Positions 45,101-51,960 are shown, counted from the first letter of the stretch. The stretch: DNA of 64,000 bases from Symsagittifera roscoffensis (GCF_963678635.1 NC_087065.1:54154397-54218396), one strand, 5' to 3'. The notes: generated by a model not told the origin, from the letters alone. A program made the numbers and translations.

Positions 45101-45618
45101 AAATATACATTTTTTCAGCCAAAAAATTGAGTTCAAATGAATAGGTTTTGTTATTACAAGCCGAGATAATACACAAAACCAATGAACAGCAACTCACAGC
45201 CACAAACTATAGTTTCTTAAAGAAAATGACCTTTTAGCTCTTTTTGAAATTTTTCGATAGAGGAATCGGATTGTTTACCGCGCTTTCTCTCCTCGAAATA
45301 AACACAATGAGGGTAAACACTCAACTTGTATTAGAAATTAATTCCATTAATTCCATCAATACTTGTATTAAGTCTTAATTAATTCCAAGCATTTTTTTCT
45401 AAAAATCTTCTAATAAGTAATGAAAAGGACCCATTTTAACATTAAGAAAGGATCTAAATTAAAACAATGACTGCAAAAACGCAGATTCTAAATTTATTAA
45501 TGGAACAAATCACAGAATAAGAACTTACCTGTGAAAGTTGAACTGAAAAAAATTCGGACAATTCTAGAATTAAACTTGGGCAGATTTTCCAGTTTTCCCT
45601 CCAAAATGGCCCGATCTT
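234..45618 (-). CDS. NWD1/NWD2-like NACHT and WD-repeat protein gene, partial (13 exons)
   Basis: Thirteen exons join on the minus strand at 45618-45529, 44703-44501, 44064-43888, 40839-40699, 33962-33811, 33526-33419, 19545-19414, 16418-15752, 15362-15252, 5149-4959, 4576-4373, 953-735 and 489-234. They total 2,651 nt, and every donor/acceptor phase pair agrees, giving about 883 codons with no internal stop. Domain order is: the N-terminal SSTF-x-D-T / D-M-R-W-G module of NWD proteins (residues ~15-160), a linker (~160-335), a NACHT NTPase with Walker A GDSGSGKT at ~400 and Walker B-like IIFDSVDQL at ~495, then winged-helix and helical regions including a DRKV-PQP / NLRK-NELPFH block near the end. 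Known family members are intracellular STAND-type NTPases that carry a C-terminal WD40 propeller. That part must lie left of position 1, and the start codon lies upstream of 45618. NWD1 versus NWD2 orthology is not resolved. Confidence 0.93.
565..665. repeat. Dispersed ~100-bp repeat, copy 1
   Basis: A segment containing GGTCGGTCGACCGAAAATGA, then GTAGTACCAA and a G-rich stretch before TATCCCTGAG. It recurs in diverged form at about 15,072-15,185 and 17,245-17,345. No coding content. Probably a fragment of a mobile element in intron 12. Confidence 0.5.
735..953 (-). CDS. NWD-like gene, exon 12 (GC donor)
   Basis: Encodes QFPQVIEKMYMSQKDILFK, then IHRVLSEYFENKYG, then a Ser/Gly/Ala-rich insert, then KEIILKVQRD. 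The acceptor is TTTCTCTAG. The donor reads GGGACAG|GCAAGT, again a GC start with the full extended consensus. It leaves two bases that pair in phase only with the acceptor at 490/491. Confidence 0.85.
1120..2056. mobile_element. TIR element, ~0.94 kb, copy 1
   Basis: Bounded by a perfect 12-bp inverted repeat, CCCGGGTTGACC at the left and its complement at 2,045-2,056. The interior is AT-rich and carries repeated motifs of the type TCATACAATTTCCATATATG in both orientations, so it can fold on itself. It has no transposase ORF, so it would be non-autonomous. A related copy lies at 5,175-6,054. I could not establish a target duplication. Confidence 0.7.
2290..2720. repeat. Dispersed AT-rich repeat, copy 1
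   Basis: Shares blocks in order with about 41,165-41,600: an A/T-rich block with GTGAAATAAACA(A), one with TTTTTGATTCC followed by a GGCG block, then CTCGCT/CTCACTTTA, and an ending near TTATGACTGAAA. Heavily diverged and non-coding. Probably an old transposon family. Confidence 0.45.
4229..4361. mobile_element. 133-bp MITE-like element beside exon 11 donor
   Basis: Ends CAGTAACCAGGGG on the left and, reading inward from the right, CAGTAGCGTAATTAGGGGG. These are imperfect inverted repeats of the CAGTRGCGTA type common on animal DNA transposons. The interior is G/C-rich relative to the intron. No exact target duplication was seen. Confidence 0.45.
4373..4576 (-). CDS. NWD-like gene, exon 11: winged-helix segment
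   Basis: Encodes HGLSETELEDILSLDNDVL, a hallmark NWD/STAND winged-helix sequence, followed by YQYWPPPDP and LVERQVDG-NVLAFLHK. The acceptor is GTTGTTTAG and the donor AA|GTCAGT. The split codon joins exon 12 to give HKQFPQVIEK. A small inverted-repeat element starts 11 bp into the following intron. Confidence 0.95.
4959..5149 (-). CDS. NWD-like gene, exon 10
   Basis: The exon has no in-frame ATG near its start. It reads ATCLPLYLKLALEEALTWNS, then QFFRKLETKYG and LVKKAMSYLVAAK, the helical segment after the NACHT core. The acceptor is TATTTCTAG in phase 0, and the donor AA|GTTAGT leaves two bases that join exon 11 to give AAKHGLSETELEDILS. Confidence 0.93.
5175..6054. mobile_element. TIR element, ~0.88 kb, copy 2
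   Basis: Left end CCTGGGTTGACC and right end GGTCAACTCGGG form an inverted repeat with two mismatches. The interior matches copy 1 (1,120-2,056) in order: CATACAA-TTTCATATATG blocks near the left end, CGAACAAAAGTGA, CTTGGTTACTCAAA, GAAAAATGTTTGTTTG, and ATGATTA blocks near the right end. No transposase is encoded. Confidence 0.65.
6420..6611 (+). repeat. BEL/Pao 5' LTR
   Basis: A 192-bp direct repeat of 13,547-13,736, beginning TGTCTACGAC and ending TTGTCA. It is preceded by the target duplication ATCAG. A possible primer-binding site, TGGCGCAC, begins one or two bases downstream at about 6,613. Confidence 0.9.
7010..8771 (+). pseudogene. BEL/Pao gag, N-terminal part, frameshifted
   Basis: The first frame (7,010-7,864) encodes a helical start (MELKSLLDDANNEAV) and a long Gln/Asn/Pro-rich region. 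Its stop overlaps an ATG of a second frame (7,861-8,583) by ATGA, and a third frame (to 8,771) carries PFIFDGEPELWLDWI, then SEKMTHLQKL, a DUF1759-like Gag segment. The pieces are in order but in three frames, so at least two frame disruptions separate them. No natural frameshift signal was identified, and decay is the simpler reading. The low-complexity part contains tandem peptide repeats (SSQQQNQP and INMQH types). Confidence 0.8.
8772..10051 (+). pseudogene. BEL/Pao gag C-terminus, zinc knuckles and protease
   Basis: The frame is open back through RRLDAISGPNLRHTR before the first ATG at 8,864. It continues with a poly-Asn tract, then a Cys/His-rich section (FCPEKRNC, CFNCLSPHKFADC, CRTNGCSEKHH), then an aspartic protease. 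The protease active-site block reads MLDCGSKMTLLKSS, with Cys where most family members have Ser or Gly. A second block, IIIGCDFAEL, fits the retropepsin C-terminal strand. The frame ends at a TAG at 10,049-10,051, but the same frame resumes as protein-like sequence (KTPLGWSLCG), so this stop is probably a disabling mutation. Confidence 0.85.
9067..9152 (+). repeat. AAC/CAG trinucleotide tract inside gag
   Basis: A run of about fifteen AAC units (9,067-9,111) followed by an interrupted CAG/CAA stretch. It gives poly-Asn in the gag frame and poly-Gln in a neighbouring frame. The antisense poly-Leu open frame over it is an artefact. Confidence 0.9.
10052..12390 (+). pseudogene. BEL/Pao pol: reverse transcriptase and RNase H
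   Basis: Protein-like sequence runs through LPNGHYEVGMLWKP and WYLPHHPVTNINKPGKVRRV, then SADIEAMFMQV, a reverse transcriptase core. A TGA at 10,364-10,366 interrupts the frame. Near 10,870 the frame changes, and the catalytic YMDD (NIYMDDLYKAV) continues in another frame. A TAA at 11,260-11,262 interrupts that one. RNase H-like sequence follows (RVFSDASELALASVAYLR, then LWTDSTTVLHWIN and DWRYVPSKDNPAD). The section closes at a TAG at 12,388-12,390 within the integrase N-terminal region. Confidence 0.88.
12391..13430 (+). pseudogene. BEL/Pao integrase, interrupted
   Basis: After the stop at 12,390 the frame continues with a CIPC zinc-binding pair, then changes frame. The catalytic core follows: YSTGIDFFGPF with the first Asp, a TGA at 12,669-12,671, RIIFSDNGKAF with the second Asp, and RFGGSWERLIKTFK with the Glu, so all three DDE residues are visible. 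The C-terminal part contains SRPLTHVSSDP and PNHLLLGRP and ends at 13,428-13,430. The last 450 bases are open and well preserved. Confidence 0.88.
13547..13736 (+). repeat. BEL/Pao 3' LTR
   Basis: A 190-bp direct repeat of the 5' LTR, ending GTGTCA and followed by the target duplication ATCAG at 13,737-13,741. It is preceded by AAATGGGCCCGGCTA, only weakly purine-rich for a polypurine tract. Confidence 0.9.
15072..15190. repeat. Dispersed ~100-bp repeat, copy 2
   Basis: Contains GGTTTGGTCAGCCGAAACTA, then TAATACAAAGAGGGG and a long G run (15,171-15,185). Related to 565-665 and 17,245-17,345. It abuts the exon 9 donor side of intron 9. Confidence 0.4.
15252..15362 (-). CDS. NWD-like gene, exon 9 (GC donor)
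   Basis: Thirty-seven codons, phase 0 to phase 0: VPPMSMELGEKIIETRLQAA...LLDSFK. This is the family's segment in which a Pro-Pro-Leu/Met-Ser turn precedes a helix ending just before P-L-Y/F-L-K-L. It ends at TTCAAG|GCAAGT. The next exon continues in frame as ATCLPLYLKLALEEA. The nearby GT options give the wrong phase, so a GC-AG intron is the best reading. Confidence 0.88.
15752..16418 (-). CDS. NWD-like gene, exon 8: NACHT NTPase core
   Basis: The largest exon, at 667 nt. It encodes HAHFCNNC-F-LYFPRPDVEKK, then Walker A IVIYGDSGSGKTS, then a Walker B-like segment LVIIFDSVDQLSS about 95 residues later, then WLPKVLLQRVQIILAVDR, the sensor-like strand of STAND ATPases. The lysine and threonine of the P-loop are present, so ATP binding is plausible. 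The acceptor is CTATTTTAG and the donor TTC|GTGAGT. The frame is open across the whole exon. Confidence 0.96.
16520..16944. mobile_element. 425-bp MITE with perfect 24-bp TIRs
   Basis: Left end 16,520-16,543 (starting CCGCCCGCACCGAGCGCCCA) and right end 16,921-16,944 are perfect inverted complements and GC-rich. The 377-bp interior is almost pure A/T and consists of repeated ATAATCGATTATAATCCATT-like words on both strands. No coding capacity. The GC-rich tips with an AT-rich array core make it very distinctive. Confidence 0.85.
17245..17345. repeat. Dispersed ~100-bp repeat, copy 3
   Basis: Contains GGGTCAGCCGGAAATGGATG, then AATAATACCAAAGTGG and GAGGGGTCGAATCCCTAAGG. It matches the order of blocks at 565-665. 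The GGTCGAATCC word looks like a tRNA B box, but no tRNA fold surrounds it. Confidence 0.5.
18754..18832. repeat. 79-bp near-perfect hairpin
   Basis: Arms 18,754-18,791 and 18,795-18,832, 38 bp each, flank a 3-base loop (TCA). There is one mismatch, which on one strand would be a G-U pair. Not low-complexity: the arm includes ATCATTTGGGTTGAGTACCA. Could be a tiny foldback element or a precursor-like RNA hairpin. Confidence 0.9.
19414..19545 (-). CDS. NWD-like gene, exon 7
   Basis: Forty-four codons, encoding GSNHGENFFAYEIDSLECG and then a helical stretch ending RYSVE. The acceptor is TTCTTCGTTTCAG and the donor AG|GTCAGT. The reading frame stays open past the donor into the intron, so the exon end rests on the donor motif and on phase agreement with exon 8. 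The satellite array begins only about 55 bp upstream of the acceptor. Confidence 0.85.
19546..33418. other. Intron 6: almost entirely satellite
   Basis: A 13,873-bp intron between exons 6 and 7. About 13.5 kb is the tandem array at 19,602-33,068. Only about 55 bp at the acceptor end and 350 bp at the donor end are unique sequence. Confidence 0.85.
19602..33068. repeat. Satellite array: ~32 copies of a ~424-bp monomer
   Basis: The landmark CTAGAATTCATAG recurs about every 419-431 bp (for example 19,611, 20,036, 20,456, 20,876, ... 32,757), giving about 31 full copies and a truncated last one ending at GAGGCAGAAA. Each monomer carries a variable G run, three conserved inverted repeats, and an AT-rich half with AATTTCCGATAATTACGG. 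Two subfamilies alternate: one with a plain G run before GATGTTCTCGCTAG, the other with GGTGGAGGGCGAGG before GATGTTCTAGCTAG. Open frames within it are short and not conserved between copies, so it looks non-coding. Confidence 0.97.
33419..33526 (-). CDS. NWD-like gene, exon 6
   Basis: Thirty-six codons, encoding YLDFDWLPDGSKKLNVSKGK and then a Lys-rich helix. The acceptor is TTTTATTCAG and the donor is GA|GTGAGT. The exon is separated from exon 5 by only 284 bp but from exon 7 by a 13.9-kb satellite-filled intron. Confidence 0.87.
33811..33962 (-). CDS. NWD-like gene, exon 5
   Basis: Starts in phase 0 (ALFYEKSVTEAELKCAFID) after GCTATTTCAG and ends with two bases of a split codon at AA|GTTAGT. 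The motif SVTE-E followed by a region ending RCILFTRKLKGIE resembles the family segment in which a conserved VT-E-E precedes a short Phe/Arg-rich stretch. Confidence 0.88.
35754..36124 (-). pseudogene. Unclassified decayed ORF fragment
   Basis: About 120 codons without a stop on the minus strand, lacking an early start codon. The sequence is mixed and protein-like (IEKPRAYQIKLGLLL, SLPLRDLIRKKDKTLF, INSIVDRFSPTSLQAVYTI), unlike the surrounding AT-rich DNA. I recognise no family. It may belong with the fragments at 36,332-36,541 and 38,158-39,535, all in the same orientation. Confidence 0.4.
36332..36541 (-). pseudogene. Possible reverse-transcriptase fragment
   Basis: About 68 open codons on the minus strand, including TISGLPQRTVLGPIGFN. 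This resembles the G-x-P-Q-G-x-V-L-G-P block of non-LTR retrotransposon reverse transcriptases, with Arg in place of the usual Gly. Too short and isolated to classify firmly. Confidence 0.45.
38158..38304 (-). pseudogene. Possible gag-like fragment
   Basis: Forty-eight open codons containing MKKFKDRFLISLVEPQFRKQ and DDAQKLLQGKQREET. The charge pattern is like a retroelement Gag helix region, but there is no diagnostic motif. Neighbouring minus-strand sequence down to about 37,780 also looks protein-like in mixed frames. Confidence 0.3.
38344..38395. repeat. Short tandem duplication
   Basis: TTTTCGGACGTCCTGAGCTT occurs twice, about 28 bp apart. No function is assigned. Confidence 0.8.
38761..38850. 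repeat. Three 30-bp tandem copies
   Basis: The unit CTATCATACGACAGGCTTCT plus GGCAGCGGAA occurs three times, the first copy slightly diverged. On the minus strand it would encode a ten-residue repeat (AARSLSYDS type) inside the decayed coding region, so it may be an expansion in a former ORF. Confidence 0.85.
38903..39535 (-). pseudogene. Unclassified Cys-rich decayed ORF
   Basis: One minus-strand frame of about 210 codons broken by only two stops. It contains a cysteine cluster (KCYQLCVICHGTFNSC), then IPWTGSADHPELDTWDITDL, and after the first stop IRDDDQKRCARISAARKS and FTICGDHKLHPNGTRIL. The composition is clearly protein-like. I do not recognise the family. A mobile-element ORF or a retired exon are both possible. 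Confidence 0.45.
39805..40235. repeat. AT-rich ATAATCGATT array, second locus
   Basis: Repeated words such as AATCGATTATAATTGATTAA over about 430 bp, like the core of the MITE at 16,520-16,944 but without its GC-rich tips. The ends (GCGTTAATAATCGATTAT and, inverted from the right, GCGTAAGCAATTGATTAT) look like a degraded inverted repeat, so this may be an old relative of that element. Confidence 0.55.
40699..40839 (-). CDS. NWD-like gene, exon 4 (GC donor)
   Basis: Forty-seven codons, phase 0 to phase 0. The product is Lys/Glu-rich (KVPQVLPDYESPDPKKKAEA...) and helical in character, and sits in the linker between the N-terminal module and the NACHT domain. The acceptor is GCATGTTCCAG. The exon ends GACCAG, followed directly by GCAAGT, so the intron begins with GC. 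No GT nearby gives a phase-0 exit. Confidence 0.85.
41165..41600. repeat. Dispersed AT-rich repeat, copy 2
   Basis: Diverged counterpart of 2,290-2,720, sharing TATTCAACGGTTGTAGTAAA, TTTTTGATTCCAAACAGGCG, and an ending near CACGACTGAAA. Confidence 0.45.
42270..42760. repeat. Dispersed repeat, copy in intron 3
   Basis: Shares ordered blocks with 46,560-47,060: GGAATATTTGCGCTCGGGGT, a block around GCATTGTTGCC/ACTGTTGTCC, and GCCCTGATACGAGCAGTCT near the end. Non-coding. Confidence 0.6.
42780..42836. repeat. 28-bp tandem duplication
   Basis: ACCTCATTAGCATAGTTTCG followed by ATTTGT occurs twice in a row. No function is assigned. Confidence 0.85.
43888..44064 (-). CDS. NWD-like gene, exon 3
   Basis: Fifty-nine codons, phase 0 to phase 0. 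It starts VFLCDKYGFDPIRTEIPR, matching the family's FLG-KYG-RP-P segment, and ends GMYIPQ. The acceptor is GTGGCGCACAG and the donor is CAG|GTGCAC, the weakest donor in the gene apart from the three GC sites. Confidence 0.93.
44501..44703 (-). CDS. NWD-like gene, exon 2
   Basis: Encodes TKLERD...LKELYPHLRAFCEARKLEF followed by VDMRWGIKD and LCLREIRNC, a very characteristic NWD N-terminal region. The exon is entered after TTTGTTCAG with two bases of a split codon and ends in phase 0 at GTG|GTCAGT. The next exon continues NFV|VFLCDKYG, as in the family. The GC content is visibly higher than in the flanking introns. Confidence 0.95.
44935..44992. repeat. 24-bp tandem repeat in intron 1
   Basis: CCAGAAAGCAACCGCAAC-type units repeat about two and a half times. 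GC-richer than the surroundings. No coding role is seen. Confidence 0.75.
45529..45618 (-). CDS. NWD-like gene, exon 1 of those found
   Basis: Ninety bases, entered with two bases of a split codon and left with one. The translation ends in VRIFFSSTFT, the NWD-family strand that precedes the D-T-x-x-E-R-D helix, and the split codon completes the expected Asp. The acceptor is a pyrimidine-rich stretch ending TTCTACAG and the donor is CAG|GTAAGT. An earlier exon must supply the start codon and one base. I scanned upstream to about 46 kb without finding a convincing one. Confidence 0.85.
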
Positions 45619-46559
45619 CTGTAGAATAAGAAATCGGCATTTAGCTAACATAAACTCTTCAACTAACTGTACTTCTAAGAAAAATAAATTGCAAAACCAC
45701 GTTGCTTTCTGTTTTTGTCAATGAAAAATAGTTTCAAATTGACATTATACCATCAAGTAAGCAGCGCGTGTTTTAGTAACAGATCTCAAGTCTATTAGCT
45801 ATTATTGATACTTCTTCATAGTCTCTGTCAAGACAAAACTGCAAACACAATCAAGCGTACTACGCTTTTCACTATCAGCTAATCGTGATTGTTTATGAAT
45901 AAGAAAAACAAAATACCGTGGTTGTTATCAGCTTTTCGAACAAAATAAACAAAAAATAGAAATGACTCAATTTGGAAACAATTTAGCTTTTCGTCTAAAT
46001 TTCGAATAGCATAACCATTATTCAGCACAGGCGCAGATCTAGGATTTTCTCGAGGGTGTGACTTTTTACCAATTGAAAAATTTCTAAAATTTTGAAAAGT
46101 TTTCTTATGTTTTTTTTGATCGACCCTATTGATTTTCTGATTTTGCCCAAATCACTGCAGACAGATCTTGTCTTTCAAAAATTCAAAATCAGTTAAGCTT
46201 AAAAGACCCCAAAGGATAGTTTTTGGGCTTTTTGTTAGGTTTGAATTAAAATATTGCGTTTATTCGGAGCGTGCTCCTGCTGTATTAAAAGCACCGAAGA
46301 AAAATTTTTAGAAACAGTTTTATGTTGGTCTACTGGAAACAGGTTTCGCAAACATTTTTTAGAAAAGAACGTCCGCCTCTATCCCCATTTCTCCGCAGCG
46401 CAGTTTTAACTGCGAGCTCCTAATTTTTCCGACTGTCGTTGAAAGTTTATGATTCAGTTTTTCAAAAAACGGTGAAATAAAAATTCCAGAAGGAAAAATA
46501 TTGCGTCTAATAACGCATTAACATATCAATTGGATCTTTAAAACTTGCCATTATTGTTC

Positions 46560-47060
46560 TCATTTTTGTAACAAAAGTAACGGAATATTTGTGCTCGGGG
46601 TGGTGTTTTTTCTACAGAAAAATTTCGACTCTTTAATTAGCCATTTTCTCGGAGTTTTTTCATAACATTCAAAAGGCATTGTTGCCTTCAGCTTAAATTT
46701 GTTACGTTATGGGTGTTTAAAGATTGCCAATTCGAGACAATTAACGCGCGATAAATTTCGCACTTTTATCGCGTAAGCGGAGATTTAATCTGTCTTAGTA
46801 ATCGTTTCAAATTGGTTGAAAAAAGCTTAATTGCCATAACTGATTTGTTACTAGAAGCAAAAAGCTATCACTTTGATCTTTATATGTCGTGTGGGGAGAT
46901 GGTTTTCACGAAAAATCTCAAATTGAAAAAAAAAAATAGTTATGTTTTATTACACATAAGTTTTTTCATGTTATTACTGCTCCATATACCTTAAAATGCA
47001 GTCAGAAAATCAAGAGCGTTGCCCTGATACGAGCAGTCTGGTTTAATTTGTAAAGATTTC
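46560..47060. repeat. Dispersed repeat, upstream copy
   Basis: Counterpart of 42,270-42,760 in the same orientation, with GGAATATTTGTGCTCGGGGT near the left and GCCCTGATACGAGCAGTCTG near the right. Confidence 0.6.
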
Positions 47061-47342
47061 TCAGCCGTGTTATTCCGCTGCTTACGCAATGTGTCAATAA
47101 AAGTCATACATATTGTGCGAATTAATAGACCCAAATCAGCCGTGAGTTATCCGACAATTTGGCAAAATGTCGGAATTGATTAAATGCGAGTTTAATAGAA
47201 AACTAAAATTTAATTAAGTCAAACCGGCCTTAAAAAATTCTAAATTCATTTTTTTAATGTAGTTTTAATTTTCAGCTCGGTGTATCAATATCTTTCAAAG
47301 TACCAACCTTTGTCAAAAGTTTCTAATTAAAAAGTCAGTACA

Positions 47343-50300
47343 TTTTGAAGAGAAAACCAAACTGAGCACAAATATTCTATCTTTCGTTCAAAAATTGGAC
47401 AAGTAAGTTACAAAGAGTGTAGGTAAAATGCCAAAACTGTATTTACTATGCGATTACATTTATTTAGTTAAATATTTTTTATTTTGTAAAACACTTTGAC
47501 GACCTTTGTTAAGCCCGCATTTTCGAGAGACACGGTGTAGCCACTTTTTTTAAAAATATTGCGTTGACCTAAGTTAGAAGAAAAACTAATTTCTTTTCAA
47601 AACCATAAACTGTTTACATTTTCAGGCCCATTTTTTTAGGCAGATCTTTTTGGAAATTTAATGAAGCAAGTTTGCATTTTGTCAAAACTAGAGCTTTTAT
47701 ATTTTAAAAAAGTGACAAAAGAAATGGCGGTTTTATAAAACTACAGAAAAAAATTTGTTTTGAGAGAATTCCGTAAGCACGATTAAGGCAAAAATGACTG
47801 TCACAAAAAAAATCATTTACGGAATAAACGGAAACAATTGGCAGCTAGAATTGCAAAGTATACTACAGAGTCTTTTAGATGCCAATTTATACAAGTTAAG
47901 CCGTTTGCTGCGCAAAATTTGAAATTCTTACATTTTGTTTTTACTTTTTTAATTAATTGTGAGCAGTACGCGGGACAGGCACTTAGTTATTTGTTTAAAT
48001 TTTCCATGTTTTCTTCAGGTTAAGAAAAGTTTGCGCTCTGAATTTTCAATTTCGCTTAAGATGTAAAGATGTGGGGTTCTGTCATTTTCTAGTCTAAACC
48101 AAAGCTTGTTCTTCTCTCTAAATTTTGATTTGTACATTCAAATGACTGTACTGTTTGCCAAAATTACAAAATGATCAAATAGACGTAAAGCTTCAATAGA
48201 TTTGCTTCGTTTTCCTCCGTCAACTTATCATGTTGCTCTGATAATTTGTGCATAACAGTTGAGCGTACAAGGCACATTAAATTAAGACATGATTTAGGAC
48301 ACTAGCCGAACTTCATTTGTTTTTAAAAATTTCAGACGCTTAAGTATACAAAGAAGTTTTATTATGTTTGGTATTTTTGCTGCTAAAACTCAGGCAATTG
48401 GACGTATTTTGGATTTAGTTTTGCATTTACTGCAGGTCAGATGAGTTGCTGAAAGATGTACGTTATATGCGGTTGAGTGCGATATCAGCACTGAGAAATA
48501 ATTTTAACAAAACTTGTGAGACGGTTGAAAACAAAACTTTAAAAATGTTTGCGGTTAACTAAATTTCATGGAGGTGCATGAAATTGTCGCAATAAAAGAA
48601 TGTTTTGTCTATTCTAAATGATAAATTTAAGTAAATTAGCCTTTTGTGAAAGCTAATGTGAACATCCCAGAACAATGACAAAGATAAACTGTGGCGAAAA
48701 TTTTTTCTTTTTGTCCGAAAAAACAACTATATTTTTAATTTTTAATTTTTCTGTTTTCTACAACGGCTGATTATTTTAAAAACGTGAAACGTGACTCCCT
48801 AAATGAAACTGATTTTCACAAATTCGTCTGAACGATAATCATCCTGACAACAATAGCAACTTTTATATAACACTGGAGTTATATCTTTCGAAAATTTTTT
48901 CCGCAATGATAACTGCTGCTGTTGAAAAGCTGTGAATTAATTCCCTTATAGCGAAATTAGTTAATTCTTTTTGAGACAAACCTAAAGGCATCAAGTTGCA
49001 AATTTTTTAGTGAAGAAAAATCTTCTAACACCGTTACAAACTCCTTCTTGCCGAGCTGCTTCTACAGAATTTTAAAAAATGTGCTAAGTGATATTTGAAA
49101 AATCGCTCTCCTTGTTCTGGTGGTGCGTGCTTCATGTGCGACGGCTCTTTGCGCCGATAACTGCGGGGAGATCTCATGCACAACTCGTGTATCTGGAAAG
49201 CCAAACGAGCAAAAAGTATCCGCTCTGTTGACTTAAGTACTTAGTATTCCCGCATTTAAGAAAAGTAAGGAAAATAGCTAGTGTTGGTTTCCATTTTACA
49301 AAATTTTAGCTTTCTAAACTAGCTCTTTTTACGAGCTTGGCGAATGGATAATTAAAGAAAACTATCATCAAGTGATTAATAAAGCTAAGCCGCACTGCGA
49401 TAGCGCAAAGCCACCATCATCGGATGCTACTCAGACACAGGTGTCCACATCGTCGCGTCGGTCATCGGTCTCGCAGTCAAGAAAAACCGGTCAACGAAAT
49501 CAAAATTCACCTCAATCTCACCAAGCGAACGTCCGAGCGAACATTCACTATAGTTAATTGGCCTTGAAAAAATTCAGAGGCAAAACGAAGCGTCATTCTC
49601 GTTTCAAAAAAGCGCCGGTTGGGAATCATAAGACAAGCATTAGTATATTGACCAAATAGAATGCATCAACTATCCAATTTTTTCTCCAGCATATGGAAAT
49701 TAATAGCATACAGGCAAAAAATACTACAGTGAAACAATTCCCCGAAAGGCGTAAATTTGATTTTTGGAAAATGTTGTGTAACGTCAACCAGTAATGGTTG
49801 TCGTGATAAAAATCCAGAAAAAAATTTCCAAAAATTAGAACTTTTCGGTTTCAGAAAAATTTGGTAGCAAAAATTGACTTGAAAAATACAGGAAAACTAT
49901 ACAGGAAAAAAATTGTTAGAGAAAATTTTGTAACATTGATCGAGGCAAGAAACGGCTGTCACAAAAAGAAGCAAAAGAGTAATTGGAAAAAATTGCAACC
50001 AGAATTTTGAAGTTTACTACAAAGGTTCCAACATGCTACTCTAAATAGGATAAGGCGTTTGCTGAGCAGATAGGACTGAACGCTCACACTGCAGTTTTTC
50101 TTACAAAAATATTAATATGCAAAGTGTAAAATTTGCAATTTGTGAAATTTAAACAGTTTTTTTTACAGTTGTTCTAATAATTTGTTCATTATTGTTGAGC
50201 CTTCAAGACAAGCTACAAAAAATTGTTTTTAGGACATAAGCCGGATTTCATTTTTTTGTTTTCAGACAGACACTTAATTATCCACAGAAGTTTGATGATA

Positions 50301-51960
50301 TTTGCGTTTGTGCTGCTCAAATCTATGCGATTGGACAATTTTTGGATTAAGTTTTGTATTTACTGCAGACCAAATCAGTTGCCCAAAAACGTACCTTATA
50401 TACGGTTGAGTGCGTTATCATTATTGTGACAAATTTTTAATAAAACTTGTGAGACGGTTAAAAATAAAATATTTTGAATGTTTTTATGCGAATTATCTGA
50501 GCAAACGAGGAAAATTCTCTAAAAAAAATTTATTTTTCCATTACAATTGATACAATTAAATAGATCTATAGTAAATTGCTTTTGAGCCTTTTTATTAAAA
50601 GTTAAATTCAAAACGCGGCATAACACCAATGCTAAATTGTGAGAAAAATGTGAGAAAAAGACAACTCACTCTTAATATTTTTCATCTTTTTTTTTCAACC
50701 GCTGATAGTTTTCCCTTGATAATTTCTAACTTCCTAACTAAAACTAATTTCTATAATTTTGTCTGAACGCTAATCATTCTGACAGTTCTTAAGTTTTATA
50801 TCACGCTGCGATTTTTTTCTTTTAAATATTTTTCTTTCACAATGATAACTACTGCTGTTGAAAAACTGTGTGTTACTTCCGCAGTGACCGGCTACATTTT
50901 CCTTAAAAAAACGCCACCTCGTTAATTCAATCAAGCTTTGCTCGACCTTGACGAACGATGTGAGCATTTGATCTTCCCTTATTCAATTTGGAGAATTTAG
51001 TTACTGATGTAATTTGAAAGCTACTCTAGAGGCAGAAAAACCGAAAACTGCGAAACCAGATTTTTCGAACATCAAAACATGCTAGCGGTCGCAGAGCCGT
51101 TTCTACAGAAGTTTGAAATTGTAATAAAGTGTGCTTAATAATTTTTAAAAATCGCTTCCATTGAACTGGTGGTGCGTGCTCTAGGTGCGTCGGCTTTTTG
51201 CACCAATAACTGTATGAAGATCTCATACGCAATTTTTGTAACTGGAATGTCAACCTGCAAAAAGTATCTACTCTGTTGCTTCATGAAAATGACGGAAAAC
51301 TTGCATGTGTTGGTTTTCATCTTACAGACATATTTCGCCTTCTTATCTTGCAATTTTTATCTTGTGGCCAGGCGAAACGATCCCATATAACTAAAGAGAA
51401 ATATTATGAACTGATCAACAGTCGATATCCAAACAGAGCACAAATCTTCTATCTTTTGTTCAGAAATTGGAAAAACAATTTAGAAACAGTGAAACTAAAT
51501 GCCATAACTGTGTTTACTATGCGGCTGTATTTGTTTTGTAAAACATTATTCAATTTGTAAAATGTTTTGACAACCTTTGTGAAACCAGCTACTTCATGAA
51601 ACAATGATTGACCGTTTTTCTTAAAAATTTTATCGACCTTAAAAAATATTTTCTTTCCAAAAGCATAAAATTTTAACATTTTCAGGACCATTTTTTGCAG
51701 GCAGTAGTTGGAAAATGATGTGTACGTTCAGCCAGTGATGATTGTCGTAAAAAAGATCCAGAGATATCCTTTTAATAAATTTGAGCTTTTTGGTTTCGGA
51801 AAAACTTGATAAACAGAATTGCCAAAAAATGGCGGTTTCAAAAAAATACAGAAACAAAACCTCTGCAAAAAATTATCAACTCTGTTGCTTATGAAAATGA
51901 CGGAAAATTTGGTAGTGTTGGTCTTAGATGAAAAATGAAAACCGAGAAAATTGAGATCAA
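47343..51960. repeat. Diverged ~2.1-kb tandem repeat, two units plus part
   Basis: Blocks recur at offsets of about 2.05-2.16 kb, for example GGTGGTGCGTGCT at ~49,121 and ~51,171, TGCAGGTCAGATGAGTTGC (~48,431) with TGCAGACCAAATCAGTTGC (~50,364), and GTCTGAACGATAATCATCCT with GTCTGAACGCTAATCATTCT. The start of the unit (47,343-47,643) reappears at 51,410-51,710. Heavily diverged, with no conserved ORF. Confidence 0.6.

Noticed and set aside
49372-49557. Ser/Gln-rich 61-codon plus-strand frame
   Set aside because: The counterpart in the repeat copy at about 56,420-56,620 is frameshifted and interrupted, so there is no sign of conserved coding.
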